This document shows positions 25,437 to 34,399 of a stretch of DNA of 64,000 nt, in pieces. Every line of letters starts with the position of its first letter. Position 1 is the stretch's first letter. The stretch lies in the NCBI GenBank assembly GCA_964575425.1, contig CAZNRD010000001.1, positions 62,001-126,000 on the forward strand, read 5' to 3'. The position numbers and the translations under genes are program-made. Below the pieces are notes generated by a model. It did not search any database and had not been told where the DNA came from. It saw only the letters and a list, made by a program, of their open reading frames with translations. Source of the stretch: DATEAV01 sp964575425 (GTDB lineage Bacteria; Chloroflexota; Anaerolineae; Anaerolineales; E44-bin32).

Positions 25437-27313
25437 AGCTTCTGCGGATCGACGGCGCTCACTTCCGCGATGGCGGCGGGCGGACGGTGCTGCTCCGAGG
25501 GGTGAACCTGTCGGGCAGCAGCAAGGTCCCCCGGATTCCCGACGGCGCCACGCATCGGCTGGAAGGGTTCTTCGATCACCGGAAGGTATCGTTCGTCGGC
25601 AGGCCATTTCCCCTGGACGAGGCGGACGAGCACCTGTCCCGCCTGCGCGCGTGGGGCTTCAACTTCCTGCGCCTCCTCATCACGTGGGAGGCGATCGAAC
25701 ACGCCGGGCCTGGTCGGTATGACCACGAGTACCTCGAATACCTGGAGACGGTGGCTCGCAAAGCGGGCGACTACGGCTTCTTCATCCTGATCGATCCCCA
25801 CCAGGATGTGTGGAGCCGCTTCAGCGGCGGCGATGGCGCGCCGGGGTGGACGCTCGAGGCCGTCGGTTTTGAGCTGCGCAATCTCCACGCGACCGGCGCA
25901 GCCTTCCTCCACGCCATGCACGGCGATCCTGCGCCGCACTTGATCTGGCCAACCAATGCCACCAAGTTGGCAGCAGCCACGATGTTCACCCTGTTCTTCG
26001 CAGGAGAAGCATTTGCGCCTCGCACGCGCATCGATGGTGAGAGCGCAGAGGCGTACCTGCAGCGGCACTACATCGCAGCCATCCAGCAGGTGGCACTCCG
26101 GCTGAAGGGGCTGGACCACGTCATCGGCTACGATACGATGAACGAGCCCTGGCGCGGCTACATTGGTTGGGAGGACCTGACGAAGCCGCGCGCAATGCCC
26201 TTCCTCGGCGAAGTGCCCAGCCCCTTTCAGTCAATGCTTCTTGGCAGCGCAATCGCGCAGGATGTTAGGCAGTACACCATGGGGCTTTTCGGGCCGCGGA
26301 TGGTCGGGAAACGCCGCGTGGACCCCGGCGGACTGCGCGCCTGGCAGCCCGGTCGAGAATGCGTGTGGCGAGAGAACGGCGTCTGGGACATCGACGACAG
26401 CGGCCGTCCCGTGCCGCTGCAACCGCACCACTTCGCCCCGTCTTCGCGCCGCCCTCTGAACTTCGCAGACGACTTCTACAAGCCGTTCGCTCGACGGTTC
26501 GCCAGCGAGATCCGAAAAGCGGACCCCGACGCCGTCATCTTTCTCGAGGCCGAGCCCTTCGCCAGTCCGCCGCACTGGCACGCCGCGGACGGCGCACATG
26601 TCGTGTTCGCCCCCCATTGGTACGATGGCATCGTGATGTTCCTGAAGGACTACAGGAGTTGGGTCGCGGCACAGGGATTCAGCGGCAGGCTGCTACTTGG
26701 GCAGCGACGGATCCGCCGCGCCTTCGCCAGCCACACACGCGCGCTTCAGCGCTCAGCGCAGGAACGCATGGGGCCGACGCCGGTCGTCATCGGGGAATTC
26801 GGGATCCCCTTCGATTTCCGCCGCGGCCGCGCCTTCCGCACCGGTGACTTCAGCCTCCAGGCCCGGGCCCTCGACCGCAGCTACCGGGCCATGGAGGACG
26901 CTCTGGCGCACTGCGCCCTGTGGAACTACACGCCCGACAACGACAACGTGCACGGCGACCAATGGAACGGCGAGGATTTCTCGATCTTCAGCCGGGACCA
27001 GCAAGAGGACCCGGCGTGTGTCGACTCCGGGGGCAGGGCCCTCGAGGCTGTTGTGCGGCCGTACCCGCGCGCCGTGGCAGGCGAGGTGCTCGACATGTCG
27101 TACGACTTCACGAAGAAGAGATTCCGCCTGGTCTTCCGGCACGACCCGCGCGCGACGGCACCCACGGAGATCTTCCTTCCGTCCATGCACTACGGCGAGG
27201 GCTGTCAGGTGTCTATCTCCGACGGGAGCTTCGAGCGCCGCGCCTCGGATCAGGTGCTGATCTACCGCCACAATCTCACTCAGGCCGTCCACGAAGTGCT
27301 GATTTGGCCGTGA
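25433..27313 (+). CDS. Glycoside hydrolase family 5, endoglycoceramidase-like
   Basis: A 626-aa protein with a GH5-type TIM barrel: LLRGVNLSGSSK at the start, HQDVWSRF, the acid/base in YDTMNEPWRGY (about residue 238), and the nucleophile in VIGEFGIPFD (about 458). A C-terminal beta domain (about 530-626) resembles the cap of endoglycoceramidase-related enzymes. No signal peptide is present, so it should act in the cytoplasm, perhaps on imported glycolipids or glycosides. It overlaps the oxidoreductase by four bases (ATGA), an odd pairing that suggests a shared catabolic route. The substrate is not deducible. Confidence 0.85.
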   Translation: MKLLRIDGAHFRDGGGRTVLLRGVNLSGSSKVPRIPDGATHRLEGFFDHRKVSFVGRPFPLDEADEHLSRLRAWGFNFLRLLITWEAIEHAGPGRYDHEYLEYLETVARKAGDYGFFILIDPHQDVWSRFSGGDGAPGWTLEAVGFELRNLHATGAAFLHAMHGDPAPHLIWPTNATKLAAATMFTLFFAGEAFAPRTRIDGESAEAYLQRHYIAAIQQVALRLKGLDHVIGYDTMNEPWRGYIGWEDLTKPRAMPFLGEVPSPFQSMLLGSAIAQDVRQYTMGLFGPRMVGKRRVDPGGLRAWQPGRECVWRENGVWDIDDSGRPVPLQPHHFAPSSRRPLNFADDFYKPFARRFASEIRKADPDAVIFLEAEPFASPPHWHAADGAHVVFAPHWYDGIVMFLKDYRSWVAAQGFSGRLLLGQRRIRRAFASHTRALQRSAQERMGPTPVVIGEFGIPFDFRRGRAFRTGDFSLQARALDRSYRAMEDALAHCALWNYTPDNDNVHGDQWNGEDFSIFSRDQQEDPACVDSGGRALEAVVRPYPRAVAGEVLDMSYDFTKKRFRLVFRHDPRATAPTEIFLPSMHYGEGCQVSISDGSFERRASDQVLIYRHNLTQAVHEVLIWP

Positions 27314-27329
27314 CGTCGTCCTGCCGCAA

Positions 27330-27395
27330 GCATGCAGCGCATGCACCTCCTGTCGTGGACCCCTGCGAGGGGTTCGCCACGAGGTTCGACCTCGT
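27330..27395. repeat. Cluster of three short palindromes between convergent genes
   Basis: Within 66 bp there are GCATGC-agc-GCATGC (27330-27344), ACCCCT-GCG-AGGGGT (27359-27373) and ACGAGGT-TCG-ACCTCGT (27379-27395). The latter two are perfect stems with three-base loops. They separate the ends of the GH5 gene and the recombinase gene. The simplest reading is a bidirectional terminator without U-tract; a recombination site is also possible. Confidence 0.5.
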
Positions 27396-27453
27396 TGGCG
27401 ATTGTGTGTCGGCAGGCATGTCGTTGAGCACAGGTGCAACCACCCGTTAGCGG

Positions 27454-28497
27454 CTACCGTTTCCGGTCGTTGCCATCAAAGATCTCGTGGTAGCCCCGGT
27501 CCAGCTCGTCGTCGGAGAGGTGCGCATAGCCTTGGGTAACCGAGATGCTCCGATGACGCGCCAGCTCCTGGGCCAGTTTGAGATTGCCGCCCGAGGCGCG
27601 CAGGACGATCGTCACAAAGTAGTGGCGGAAGGAGTGAGGGGTCACGCCCGAGGCTTCCTCGGGTCCAAGCGCCTCGGCTGCGCGCTGATGGACGATGTTG
27701 CGTCCGGTCGTGGTGGTGATGGGTTGCAGCCTTTTTGCCGTGCCGCGATCGTGCCGGGCGAACACGGGCAGCGAGCCCAACGGGCGGCCCGAAGCGCCGT
27801 CCAGGTGGGCGCGGGCTCGCAAGTAGTCGCGCAGCGCTGTCAGCGAGCGGCGGGAGAAGCGGACGACGGCCTGCCGGTTTCCCTTGCCGATGAGCACGGC
27901 CCGCCCTTCGCTCCAGTCGACATCGCCCCGCCGCAAGGCACATGCCTCATGCACGCGCAGGCCCGTGTCAGCCAGGGTCAGCAAGAAGGCGCGATCCCGC
28001 AGCCTCCGCAGCCCGTCGGCCTCGTCTTTTGGCGTTGTGCGGCCCAAATTGCCGACGAATCTCAGAATGCGCTCAATTGCCTCGCGCGGGAATTGCGGCA
28101 GGCGCTGTCCAGGCCGCCGGGCGCGGTGTCGCATGAGCAGACGCAGACGAGGGAGGTTGATCTCCGCCAGCCGCTCGGCAGCGAGGAACTCATACCACCG
28201 GACAGCCGCTGTCAGGTAGAGGCGCTCCGTCGCCGGCGCGCGGCGCTTTAGAGCCGCCGCGAACGGGACGATCCAGTCCTCGGTGGCCTTGGAGGCAGGG
28301 ACGGTCTCGGGATCCAGCCCCAGCGCCTCGAGCGTCTGACCGAACGCGGCCAGACCGTTGCGGTACGCCCGCAGCGTGTTTGGGCTCCGGGCCTGGGCGA
28401 CAGCCTCCAGGAACATCTTGTGCGACTGCGCCACCGAGCGCGCGCGTGACGCAGGTTGGCGTGTCGGTTGGGGGAGCGACCGCTCCGTCCGTTTCAT
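27454..28497 (-). CDS. Tyrosine recombinase (XerC/D-like integrase)
   Basis: A protein of 347 aa with an N-terminal SAM-like DNA-binding domain (about 25-125, SPNTLRAYRNGLAAFGQTLEALG) and a C-terminal catalytic domain. All catalytic residues are visible: Arg in DTGLRVHEA, Lys in GKGNRQ, HxxR in PHSFRHYFVT, His in ARHRSIS, and the nucleophile Tyr in TQGYAHLSDDEL. It looks intact. There are no mobile-element partners beside it, so it could be a chromosomal resolvase or the relic of an integration. The N-terminus is basic and low-complexity. A palindromic operator-like site lies about 70 bp upstream. Confidence 0.92.
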   Translation of the reverse strand: MKRTERSLPQPTRQPASRARSVAQSHKMFLEAVAQARSPNTLRAYRNGLAAFGQTLEALGLDPETVPASKATEDWIVPFAAALKRRAPATERLYLTAAVRWYEFLAAERLAEINLPRLRLLMRHRARRPGQRLPQFPREAIERILRFVGNLGRTTPKDEADGLRRLRDRAFLLTLADTGLRVHEACALRRGDVDWSEGRAVLIGKGNRQAVVRFSRRSLTALRDYLRARAHLDGASGRPLGSLPVFARHDRGTAKRLQPITTTTGRNIVHQRAAEALGPEEASGVTPHSFRHYFVTIVLRASGGNLKLAQELARHRSISVTQGYAHLSDDELDRGYHEIFDGNDRKR

Positions 28498-28851
28498 GGG
28501 AAATCAACGCTGGTTGTGTCTCCACCACGGTACAGGCTGAGGCGCCGCCGTCCGCGGCATACTTCCGATAATGATACTTATCGCAAGCAAGGCCTAGGAT
28601 ACCCCGAAAGCGGCTGCGCGTCAACCCCCCTCTCCACTGCCTCCCATGACCGAAACACGCCCACGCTTCCGCGGTCCGCGCAGAGCCGCCTCGACCCACA
28701 CCGGCCATGCGACTCGCGACGACACCGCCATCCCCTGAGCCCACTCCCCCACCCAACAGGAGAACCGGTGGAGCGCGTCCTCAACCGAGCTCTCTCGACG
28801 ATGGGCGGCAGCGTCCCTTTCACGCAGACACCTGGGCGCCGTATCGCCCGG
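28498..28851. other. 354-bp intergenic region upstream of the recombinase
   Basis: The region lies between the recombinase start and the end of the HD-GYP regulator gene, both on the minus strand. It holds an AT-rich palindrome at 28562-28587 and otherwise no open frame with coding character, no RNA gene and no terminator that I can support. Confidence 0.5.
28562..28587. promoter_or_regulatory. AT-rich palindromic operator candidate upstream of the recombinase
   Basis: CGATAA (28566-28571) and TTATCG (28578-28583) flank a six-base spacer, and outer CTT/AAG arms extend the dyad to 26 bp with one mismatched pair. It stands out as AT-rich in a GC-rich region, 65-90 bp before the recombinase start, where a dimeric repressor or the recombinase itself could bind. 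Confidence 0.45.
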
Positions 28852-29940
28852 TCAGTCCGAACGGCGCAGGATGCGCTGGATCTGCCCCCGCTCCCAACAA
28901 AGCCGGAACGCCTCCACGATGTGGGGGTCGAACTGGTGGCCCGCCTGCCTCAGGATCTCCTCCATCGCAACCTCGGCGGGATACGCCGGATGGTACGGCC
29001 GCTCAGAAGTCATCGCATCAAAGGTGTCAACGACTGCCAGCAGGCGCGCCTCGGTCGGGATAGCTTCCCCCTGCAGTCCCTCAGGGTACCCCGTCCCATC
29101 CCAGCGCTCGTGGTGGTAGAGGACAACAGGTATGGCCGGTGCCAGGTAGGGGATCCCTTCCAGCATGTGGCCGCCGACAACCGGATGCTGCCGCATCTCC
29201 TGCCACTCTTCCAGCGTCAGTGGCCCGCTCTTGGAAAGGACTGACTCCCGCACCGAGATCTTGCCAATGTCGTGCAGAATAGCCCCGAATTCGAGCGCCT
29301 CTCGACGCTCTTCCCCCCAACCCTGTTCCTGCGCCAGAGCCTGTGCGTAACCTCCGACACGCTCGACATGGTCGCGCGTGTAGTGATCTCGCGCCTCGAT
29401 CGCGTTGGCCAGCGCACGCAGGCTCGCCTTATAGGCTTCCCGCAGCTGCGCCAGCATCAGTTCATCCGTTCGTTGCAGCCGCGCCCGCACCGCCGCCAGG
29501 AGCTCGTGGCTGGTGATGGGCTTGGTGATGTAGTCGTCCGCACCCAGAGACTTCCCCGCAAAGATATCTTCGCGCGTTCCCCGCGCTGTCAGGAAGACAA
29601 AGGGGATGGTCGTGCCTCCCGGCTGCTTGCGCACCGCCTCGAACAGCCCGATCCCATCCAGAATCGGCATCGAGATGTCGGACAGAATCAGCGCCGGCCT
29701 TTCGCTTCCCAGCACTTCGAGAGCCGCCTTGCCATTGGGCGCGGTCGTGACGTGGTAGCCCGCTCCCTCCAGGATGTCCCGCAGTGCAATTAGCATCGCC
29801 GGATCATCCTCGACCACCAGGATCGTCTGCCCTTGACCGCTTGCGCCCATACTGCCCATCAGACCTCGCTGTTCCGCCTCTCTGTCTTCAAGAGACATTA
29901 TCGCCTCGGTCCTCCCGCGTGGCAACGGCCCGTCGCTCAT
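28852..29940 (-). CDS. Response regulator with HD-GYP domain (c-di-GMP phosphodiesterase type)
   Basis: About 362 aa. A receiver domain (VVEDDPAML..., phospho-acceptor Asp in LILSDISMP) is joined by a helix to an HD-GYP domain. That domain has the metal-binding LHDIGKISV, HHERWDGTGYPEGL (the GYP motif) and DTFDAMTSERPYHPA. The family hydrolyses cyclic di-GMP; some members act on cGAMP. I chose ATG 29938-29940, which overlaps the stop of the histidine kinase gene (ATGA). A second ATG at 29898 with a nearby GGAGG is possible. The coupling makes the GAF kinase its likely phosphodonor. Confidence 0.92.
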   Translation of the reverse strand: MSDGPLPRGRTEAIMSLEDREAEQRGLMGSMGASGQGQTILVVEDDPAMLIALRDILEGAGYHVTTAPNGKAALEVLGSERPALILSDISMPILDGIGLFEAVRKQPGGTTIPFVFLTARGTREDIFAGKSLGADDYITKPITSHELLAAVRARLQRTDELMLAQLREAYKASLRALANAIEARDHYTRDHVERVGGYAQALAQEQGWGEERREALEFGAILHDIGKISVRESVLSKSGPLTLEEWQEMRQHPVVGGHMLEGIPYLAPAIPVVLYHHERWDGTGYPEGLQGEAIPTEARLLAVVDTFDAMTSERPYHPAYPAEVAMEEILRQAGHQFDPHIVEAFRLCWERGQIQRILRRSD

Positions 29941-32900
29941 GCGGGGCCCACCGGCAGCCACACCGTGACCTTGGTCCCCTTGCCTGCCCCGGCCGCCAAG
30001 ACAATCCGGCCTCCGTGACGCTCGACGATTTCCTTGCAGATGGCAAGGCCCAATCCGGTGCCGGGAATGCCGCTCGCCCGCCCTGCAATGCCGCGGAAGA
30101 AGCGGTCGAATACGCGCGGCCGCTCCTCTTCGGGGATGCCCGGCCCGGTGTCCGTGACCGAGAACGAAACCCAGCTCTGGCCGTTTGTCGTGCGCAGCTC
30201 CGTCTCAAGCGTGATCTTTCCCCCCGGGGGAGTGTAGTCCGTCGCGTTGTTGAGCAAGTTGGTCATCACACGCATCAACTGCTGCGGATCGACGGGGACC
30301 CGCGGCAGGTCGGGCGCCGTCTCCACGACCAGCTGCAGTTCCCTGCTGCCGATCAGTCGCGCGCGATCGCCCATCAGCACACGAATCAACGCGTTGATGT
30401 CCGTCATTTCCTTCTTCAATTCCACCTGGTCGGCATCGTACTCGGAAATGGCCAGAAGCTGCTCAATCAGCGAGCCCAGGCGCTCTGTCTCGCGCCGCAG
30501 GATCGACATGTACTCGCTGCGCCGGTCCTCGCGGCCCATCTCAAGCAGATCGAGATACAGGCCGATGTTGGTCATGGGGGTGCGCAGCTCGTGGGAAACG
30601 TCGGCGACAAACCGCGCCTTCGTGCGGTCGGCGGATTTCGCCTGCTCCAACGCCTCCGCCAGAAGCGCCGTGCGATCCTGCACCCGCGCCTCCAGTTCCT
30701 CCACGTTGCGCCGAACCTGCTCGTAGAGCGAGGCATTCTGCAGCGCCACGGACACCTGGTCCGCCAGTATCTGCAGCAGGTCCAGGTCCTCCTCCTGCAT
30801 CTGGGAGGGGTCGGAGCTTTCGAGGTTGATGACGCCGATCACCTCCCCGTCGAGGCGGATGGGGACGGCCATTTCTGCGCGCGTGCCGACAAGCCCGGCG
30901 ACATAGTCCGGGTCCTTGCGCACGTCGCTGACGAACGCGGGTTCGCCTGTCTGCATGACGCGACCCACGATTCCCCGATCCCACGGCAGGCGCTCGAGGA
31001 AAGGCCTGGGCCCCGCCAGCGCACGAATCACCATATCCTGCCCCTGGCGCATCAGAACCTGCACGGACGGATAGCCGAGTTTCGAATGCAGGCTCTCGGT
31101 GAGGGTTGCCAGGACCGCATCCGTCTCGAGACGCCGGGCGATGGCGCCCGCCATTTGCTGGATGAGGGTCATCTCCGCCAGGCGCCGCTGCACCCGGCCA
31201 TGCTGCTCGGCGTTGAGAAGCGCCAATCCCGCTTGCTGCACGACTGCCGCCACAACCCCGAGAGGAGGCGAATCGCTGCCCTGCTGCCACGGGACCCACA
31301 CCAGCGTCACACCCCACAGCCTCTCGCCGAGAAACACCGGCACACCCAGGACCCAGTAGGCCTTTTCTGCGTAGCCAACCAGCACTTGTTGCGGCGCCTG
31401 GAGCGCTGCCACCTCCGCAGCCAGGGACTCCGGCAGCGGAGGCCGCTCGGCCAGACCGGACTCTGCCCCCACCGTCAGTAGGCGGACGGCACGGGCCTCA
31501 CCCTCGCCTTCACGGCGCAGGGCGTATACACCCCCTAAGCTGGCTCCCAGCGCACTCACGACACCGTCCAGCAGGTTTGCCAGGATCTCCCCCACCTCGA
31601 GAGACGCCGACACGCGCTGCCCGATCTCGTATACCTGTAGCAGCTTCACATGCTCGTCCGAGAGCTTCTGGTACAGCCGCGCATTGTGCATGGCGATGCC
31701 GGCATGAGCTGCGAATGCCTTGAGCCGTTCCGCCGTCTCCGCTCCGAAGGATTCGGGCGTGGCGCTGTCCAGGTTGAGGAAACCCAGGATCTTGTCACCG
31801 AATCGCACCGGCGCGCCGGCCCAGGATCGGATCCACTCAAGACCAGGCAATACGTCCCACGTCGGATCCGCATCGGTGTCGCCAACGACGACCGCCTCCC
31901 CCGCCAGCATCCGGCGGTAGGTGGCGTGCTTCTCGACCGAGAACGCTCGCTTCTCGAGTTCCGCTTCCGTCAGGCCGAAACGCTCGTAGCCGCGGCCGCG
32001 CAGCGTCCGCCCCTGACCGTGCTCGTAGAGCTGCAGATTCGCCGCGTCGCACGGGATCGCCCGCGCCACCTGATCCAGGATCTTCTCCAGCACTTCATCC
32101 AGGCCAGCCACCTGGTTGATCGCCAGGGAGGCCTCCTGCAGCGCCTCGGCCATCTGCCGCTGCTGCCTCTCTGCTGCAAGCAGCCCTGCCACCCCTAACG
32201 CGCTTGCCGCTTGGTGCGCAACGAGGGTCGCCAGCCGCACGTCCGCTTGGGAATACGGCCGCCTCGTCCCATCGGCCCACAGGACCAGGACCCCCAGCAG
32301 ATCCTGGCGCCACATGAGCGGAACGGCGAGGGCACGGATGGTCAGAGTTTCATCAACACTCAACTCCTCCAGCCGATGCGGCCACGCGGCGTAGTCCTCG
32401 ACCAGCACAGGCAGACGCGACGCCGCGGCTATTCCGGCCACCCCTTTCCCGAACGGAATCCCGCGCACCGCAATCTCACCCAGCCCCTCGCTCCGAATAC
32501 CAGCCACCACCTTGAGCACCTCGCGGCAAGGATCTGCCGTGCAGATGATCCCACCCTGACTCTCGAGCAAGCGCGCGGCCTGCTCGATCATCCTTTCCAT
32601 CAGCGGCCCGGTCTCGCGTCCTTCGGCCGTCGCGGTGACCGTCTCGTAGAAGGTCCCGAGCTCGACCGCCTGACGCAGGGCGGCCTCGAAGAGTCGGGCG
32701 TTATCCAGGGCCAACGCAGCTTGCCGGGCCATCACGTCCAACCATGCCAGCGCGCTTTGCTCCGGTTCCCATCGCGTCACCGAGAGGAAGAAGAGCAGCC
32801 CCTGCAGGCGTCCGTGCGTGGCAAGCGGCAGGCTGAGGCACGACCGGTAGCCTGCCTCGCCCAACGGTCTCAACTCCGCCCTTGGCTCTTGGTCGAGGTT

Positions 32901-33089
32901 GTGCCACAGATGTTGCGAACGCTGCCCAATCAAGGCGGAAGTCGCCAGCGCGGTGAAGGCCTGCTGGAGGAAGCGTGCCTTCTCCCCATCGACGCCATGG
33001 AAGACCACGCCCGCAGGTCGCTCGCGCTCGTCGAGAAGCACGGCTGCCGCGATCGGCAGCCCAAGGATAGAAGCGCCATGCCGCAACAC
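29937..33089 (-). CDS. Large soluble sensor histidine kinase with about five GAF domains
   Basis: At least 1,050 aa, without membrane helices. GAF-type units follow one another through about residue 780 (examples: IARMHNARLY-type helix ends, LGVLVLWADG, AMHNARLYQKLSDEHV, VPIRLDGEVIGVINLES). Then come a coiled coil, a HisKA domain with phospho-acceptor His833 in VSHELRTPM, and HATPase_c with DTGPGIPEEE and GTGLGLAI. It probably integrates several small-molecule or redox signals. The GTG at 33089 is the first accepted start codon, but the frame continues upstream with protein-like sequence (PDLAGVFERLSAEL) to about 33233, where a Shine-Dalgarno faces only an ATA. The true start is therefore uncertain. 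Confidence 0.9.
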   Translation of the reverse strand: MLRHGASILGLPIAAAVLLDERERPAGVVFHGVDGEKARFLQQAFTALATSALIGQRSQHLWHNLDQEPRAELRPLGEAGYRSCLSLPLATHGRLQGLLFFLSVTRWEPEQSALAWLDVMARQAALALDNARLFEAALRQAVELGTFYETVTATAEGRETGPLMERMIEQAARLLESQGGIICTADPCREVLKVVAGIRSEGLGEIAVRGIPFGKGVAGIAAASRLPVLVEDYAAWPHRLEELSVDETLTIRALAVPLMWRQDLLGVLVLWADGTRRPYSQADVRLATLVAHQAASALGVAGLLAAERQQRQMAEALQEASLAINQVAGLDEVLEKILDQVARAIPCDAANLQLYEHGQGRTLRGRGYERFGLTEAELEKRAFSVEKHATYRRMLAGEAVVVGDTDADPTWDVLPGLEWIRSWAGAPVRFGDKILGFLNLDSATPESFGAETAERLKAFAAHAGIAMHNARLYQKLSDEHVKLLQVYEIGQRVSASLEVGEILANLLDGVVSALGASLGGVYALRREGEGEARAVRLLTVGAESGLAERPPLPESLAAEVAALQAPQQVLVGYAEKAYWVLGVPVFLGERLWGVTLVWVPWQQGSDSPPLGVVAAVVQQAGLALLNAEQHGRVQRRLAEMTLIQQMAGAIARRLETDAVLATLTESLHSKLGYPSVQVLMRQGQDMVIRALAGPRPFLERLPWDRGIVGRVMQTGEPAFVSDVRKDPDYVAGLVGTRAEMAVPIRLDGEVIGVINLESSDPSQMQEEDLDLLQILADQVSVALQNASLYEQVRRNVEELEARVQDRTALLAEALEQAKSADRTKARFVADVSHELRTPMTNIGLYLDLLEMGREDRRSEYMSILRRETERLGSLIEQLLAISEYDADQVELKKEMTDINALIRVLMGDRARLIGSRELQLVVETAPDLPRVPVDPQQLMRVMTNLLNNATDYTPPGGKITLETELRTTNGQSWVSFSVTDTGPGIPEEERPRVFDRFFRGIAGRASGIPGTGLGLAICKEIVERHGGRIVLAAGAGKGTKVTVWLPVGPA

Positions 33090-33243
33090 ACAGCGCAGGG
33101 CGAGGTCCGCGTCTTGGGTTTCGCTGAGTTCGGCCGAAAGGCGCTCGAAAACCCCAGCCAGGTCTGGGGCCGATCGAGCGGCAGCCGCCTGGCGGCTCTC
33201 CGGCTCAGTCGTGGGGGAGCGCTTCCTAGGTATCTTCCCACCC

Positions 33244-33267
33244 CCTCCTGCGGCGTGTGCGATTATA
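33244..33267 (-). promoter_or_regulatory. -10 box and Shine-Dalgarno of the GAF kinase gene
   Basis: On the minus strand TATAAT (33262-33267) is followed, about 12 bases later, by AGGAGG (33244-33249). The Shine-Dalgarno lies ten bases before an in-frame ATA at 33231-33233 and 155 bases before the first GTG. This favours a start well upstream of 33089. Confidence 0.5.
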
Positions 33268-33304
33268 CAGCCGTCCCCTGCCCCCTAAGGGCGGGAGACA
33301 GGGA

Positions 33305-33739
33305 CTACTTATTCCGCCGGTGCAATTCTCTTGCCCGCCAGGCATCCCACGCACCAGCCCAGGGCCTCTCCGGCGCCTTCCCGCGCTTCGGCTCAAGTCC
33401 GCCCAGATTCCCCGTGAACTTCCCCGCTGCTGTCCACGCGCCCGACCAATCCCTCCGGGCCAGGCAATCATCCAACTCCTGGTGGGCGGGCCCCAGCCAA
33501 TCCCACTCCATGCGAAAGCGATCGGCCTTGACCCAGTATCCGCGCCTCTCCCAGGCACCGGCCGTGGCCTCGACCGACTGCTGCAGCTTCTCCAGGGCAA
33601 GCGCCGCGAAGGCCAGCACATCGTGCTGCTCCGCCTCGTCCAGCCCAGGTCGGGCGGCCGCGCGCAGCGCGCCCACCATCGCCAGCAGCAGGTCGTCACG
33701 CAGCCGAGATGCTGGAACAGCCCGAGTCACTCCGGACAT
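33305..33739 (-). CDS. Hypothetical helical protein (144 aa)
   Basis: I do not recognise the family. The protein is almost all helical and tryptophan-rich in its C-terminal half (MEWDWLGPAHQELDDCLARRDWSGAW). It ends in a basic tail. The reading frame continues upstream through the smpB region, but that extension is antisense to smpB. ATG 33737-33739 is chosen because the sequence becomes protein-like there and a -10 box lies just upstream. It is divergent from smpB. Confidence 0.65.
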   Translation of the reverse strand: MSGVTRAVPASRLRDDLLLAMVGALRAAARPGLDEAEQHDVLAFAALALEKLQQSVEATAGAWERRGYWVKADRFRMEWDWLGPAHQELDDCLARRDWSGAWTAAGKFTGNLGGLEPKRGKAPERPWAGAWDAWRARELHRRNK

Positions 33740-33764
33740 GTCGCCACCCGTTTGCACCGACTCG

Positions 33765-33822
33765 ATTATAGACCCTGTCCAGCCATGCTCTTCGGAACCC
33801 AGCAGTAGACTCATGCTACAAT
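33765..33822. promoter_or_regulatory. Divergent -10 boxes between the hypothetical gene and smpB
   Basis: On the minus strand TATAAT (33765-33770) lies 25 bases before the 144-residue protein. On the plus strand TACAAT (33817-33822) would start a smpB transcript with a leader of about 100 nt. Neither has a strong -35. Confidence 0.45.
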
Positions 33823-33931
33823 GCCGCGGCGAGGCCAAGACAAGAGCATCCTGCAACCGAGAACTCGTGTCTGCCGTCCGCGTCCTGTGGGGAGCCGTCC
33901 CCGTACGCGGCAACCGCGAGGCGCTGATACC

Positions 33932-34399
33932 ATGCCCTCCTCCGAGATCAAGGTCGTTGCCACCAACCGCAAGGCGGCCCACGACTACTTCCTCAGCGAC
34001 CGAGTGGAGGCCGGCATCGCACTCCGAGGAAGCGAGATCAAGTCGGTGCGAGCCGGCCAGATCAGCCTGCGCGAGGCGTATGTGCGCACCGATGGCCGTG
34101 AGGCCTGGCTGGTCAACGCGCACATCGCCCCCTACGATCCAGCCAGTCGGCTGAATCATGACCCGCGCCGGGAGAGGAAGCTGCTGCTACACCGGCGCGA
34201 GATCCTGCGGCTGCATCAGGGCGTTCAGCAGCGCGGCTTCACCCTGGTCCCCACGCGTGTCTATCTCTCGCGCGGCAGGGCCAAAGTGGAAGTTGCGCTT
34301 GCCAAAGGGAAGAAGCTCTACGATAAGCGGCGCGACATCGCGAAGCGAGAGGCGGAGCGCGAACTGCGCCGTGCCCTGGGCAGAAAGGGCAAGACATGA
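33932..34399 (+). CDS. smpB: SsrA-binding protein SmpB
   Basis: SmpB binds tmRNA and brings it to stalled ribosomes in trans-translation. The 155-aa protein shows VVATNRKAAHDYFL, GIALRGSEIKSVRAG, NAHIAPYDPASRLNHDPRRERKLLLHR and the basic tail GKKLYDKRRDIAKREAER. ATG 33932 is chosen because the family begins there; the upstream in-frame extension is low in coding character. Its stop overlaps the next gene by four bases, and its partner RNA gene lies 0.9 kb downstream. Confidence 0.96.
   Translation: MPSSEIKVVATNRKAAHDYFLSDRVEAGIALRGSEIKSVRAGQISLREAYVRTDGREAWLVNAHIAPYDPASRLNHDPRRERKLLLHRREILRLHQGVQQRGFTLVPTRVYLSRGRAKVEVALAKGKKLYDKRRDIAKREAERELRRALGRKGKT

Noticed and set aside
27314..28851. Genomic island or prophage around the recombinase
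   Set aside because: No phage, plasmid or toxin genes, no tRNA target and no flanking direct repeat were found. Only the recombinase is present.
33740..34159. N-terminal extension of the hypothetical protein at 33305
   Set aside because: The extension is antisense to smpB, which is a certain gene, and its sequence has no protein-like pattern. A promoter lies between.
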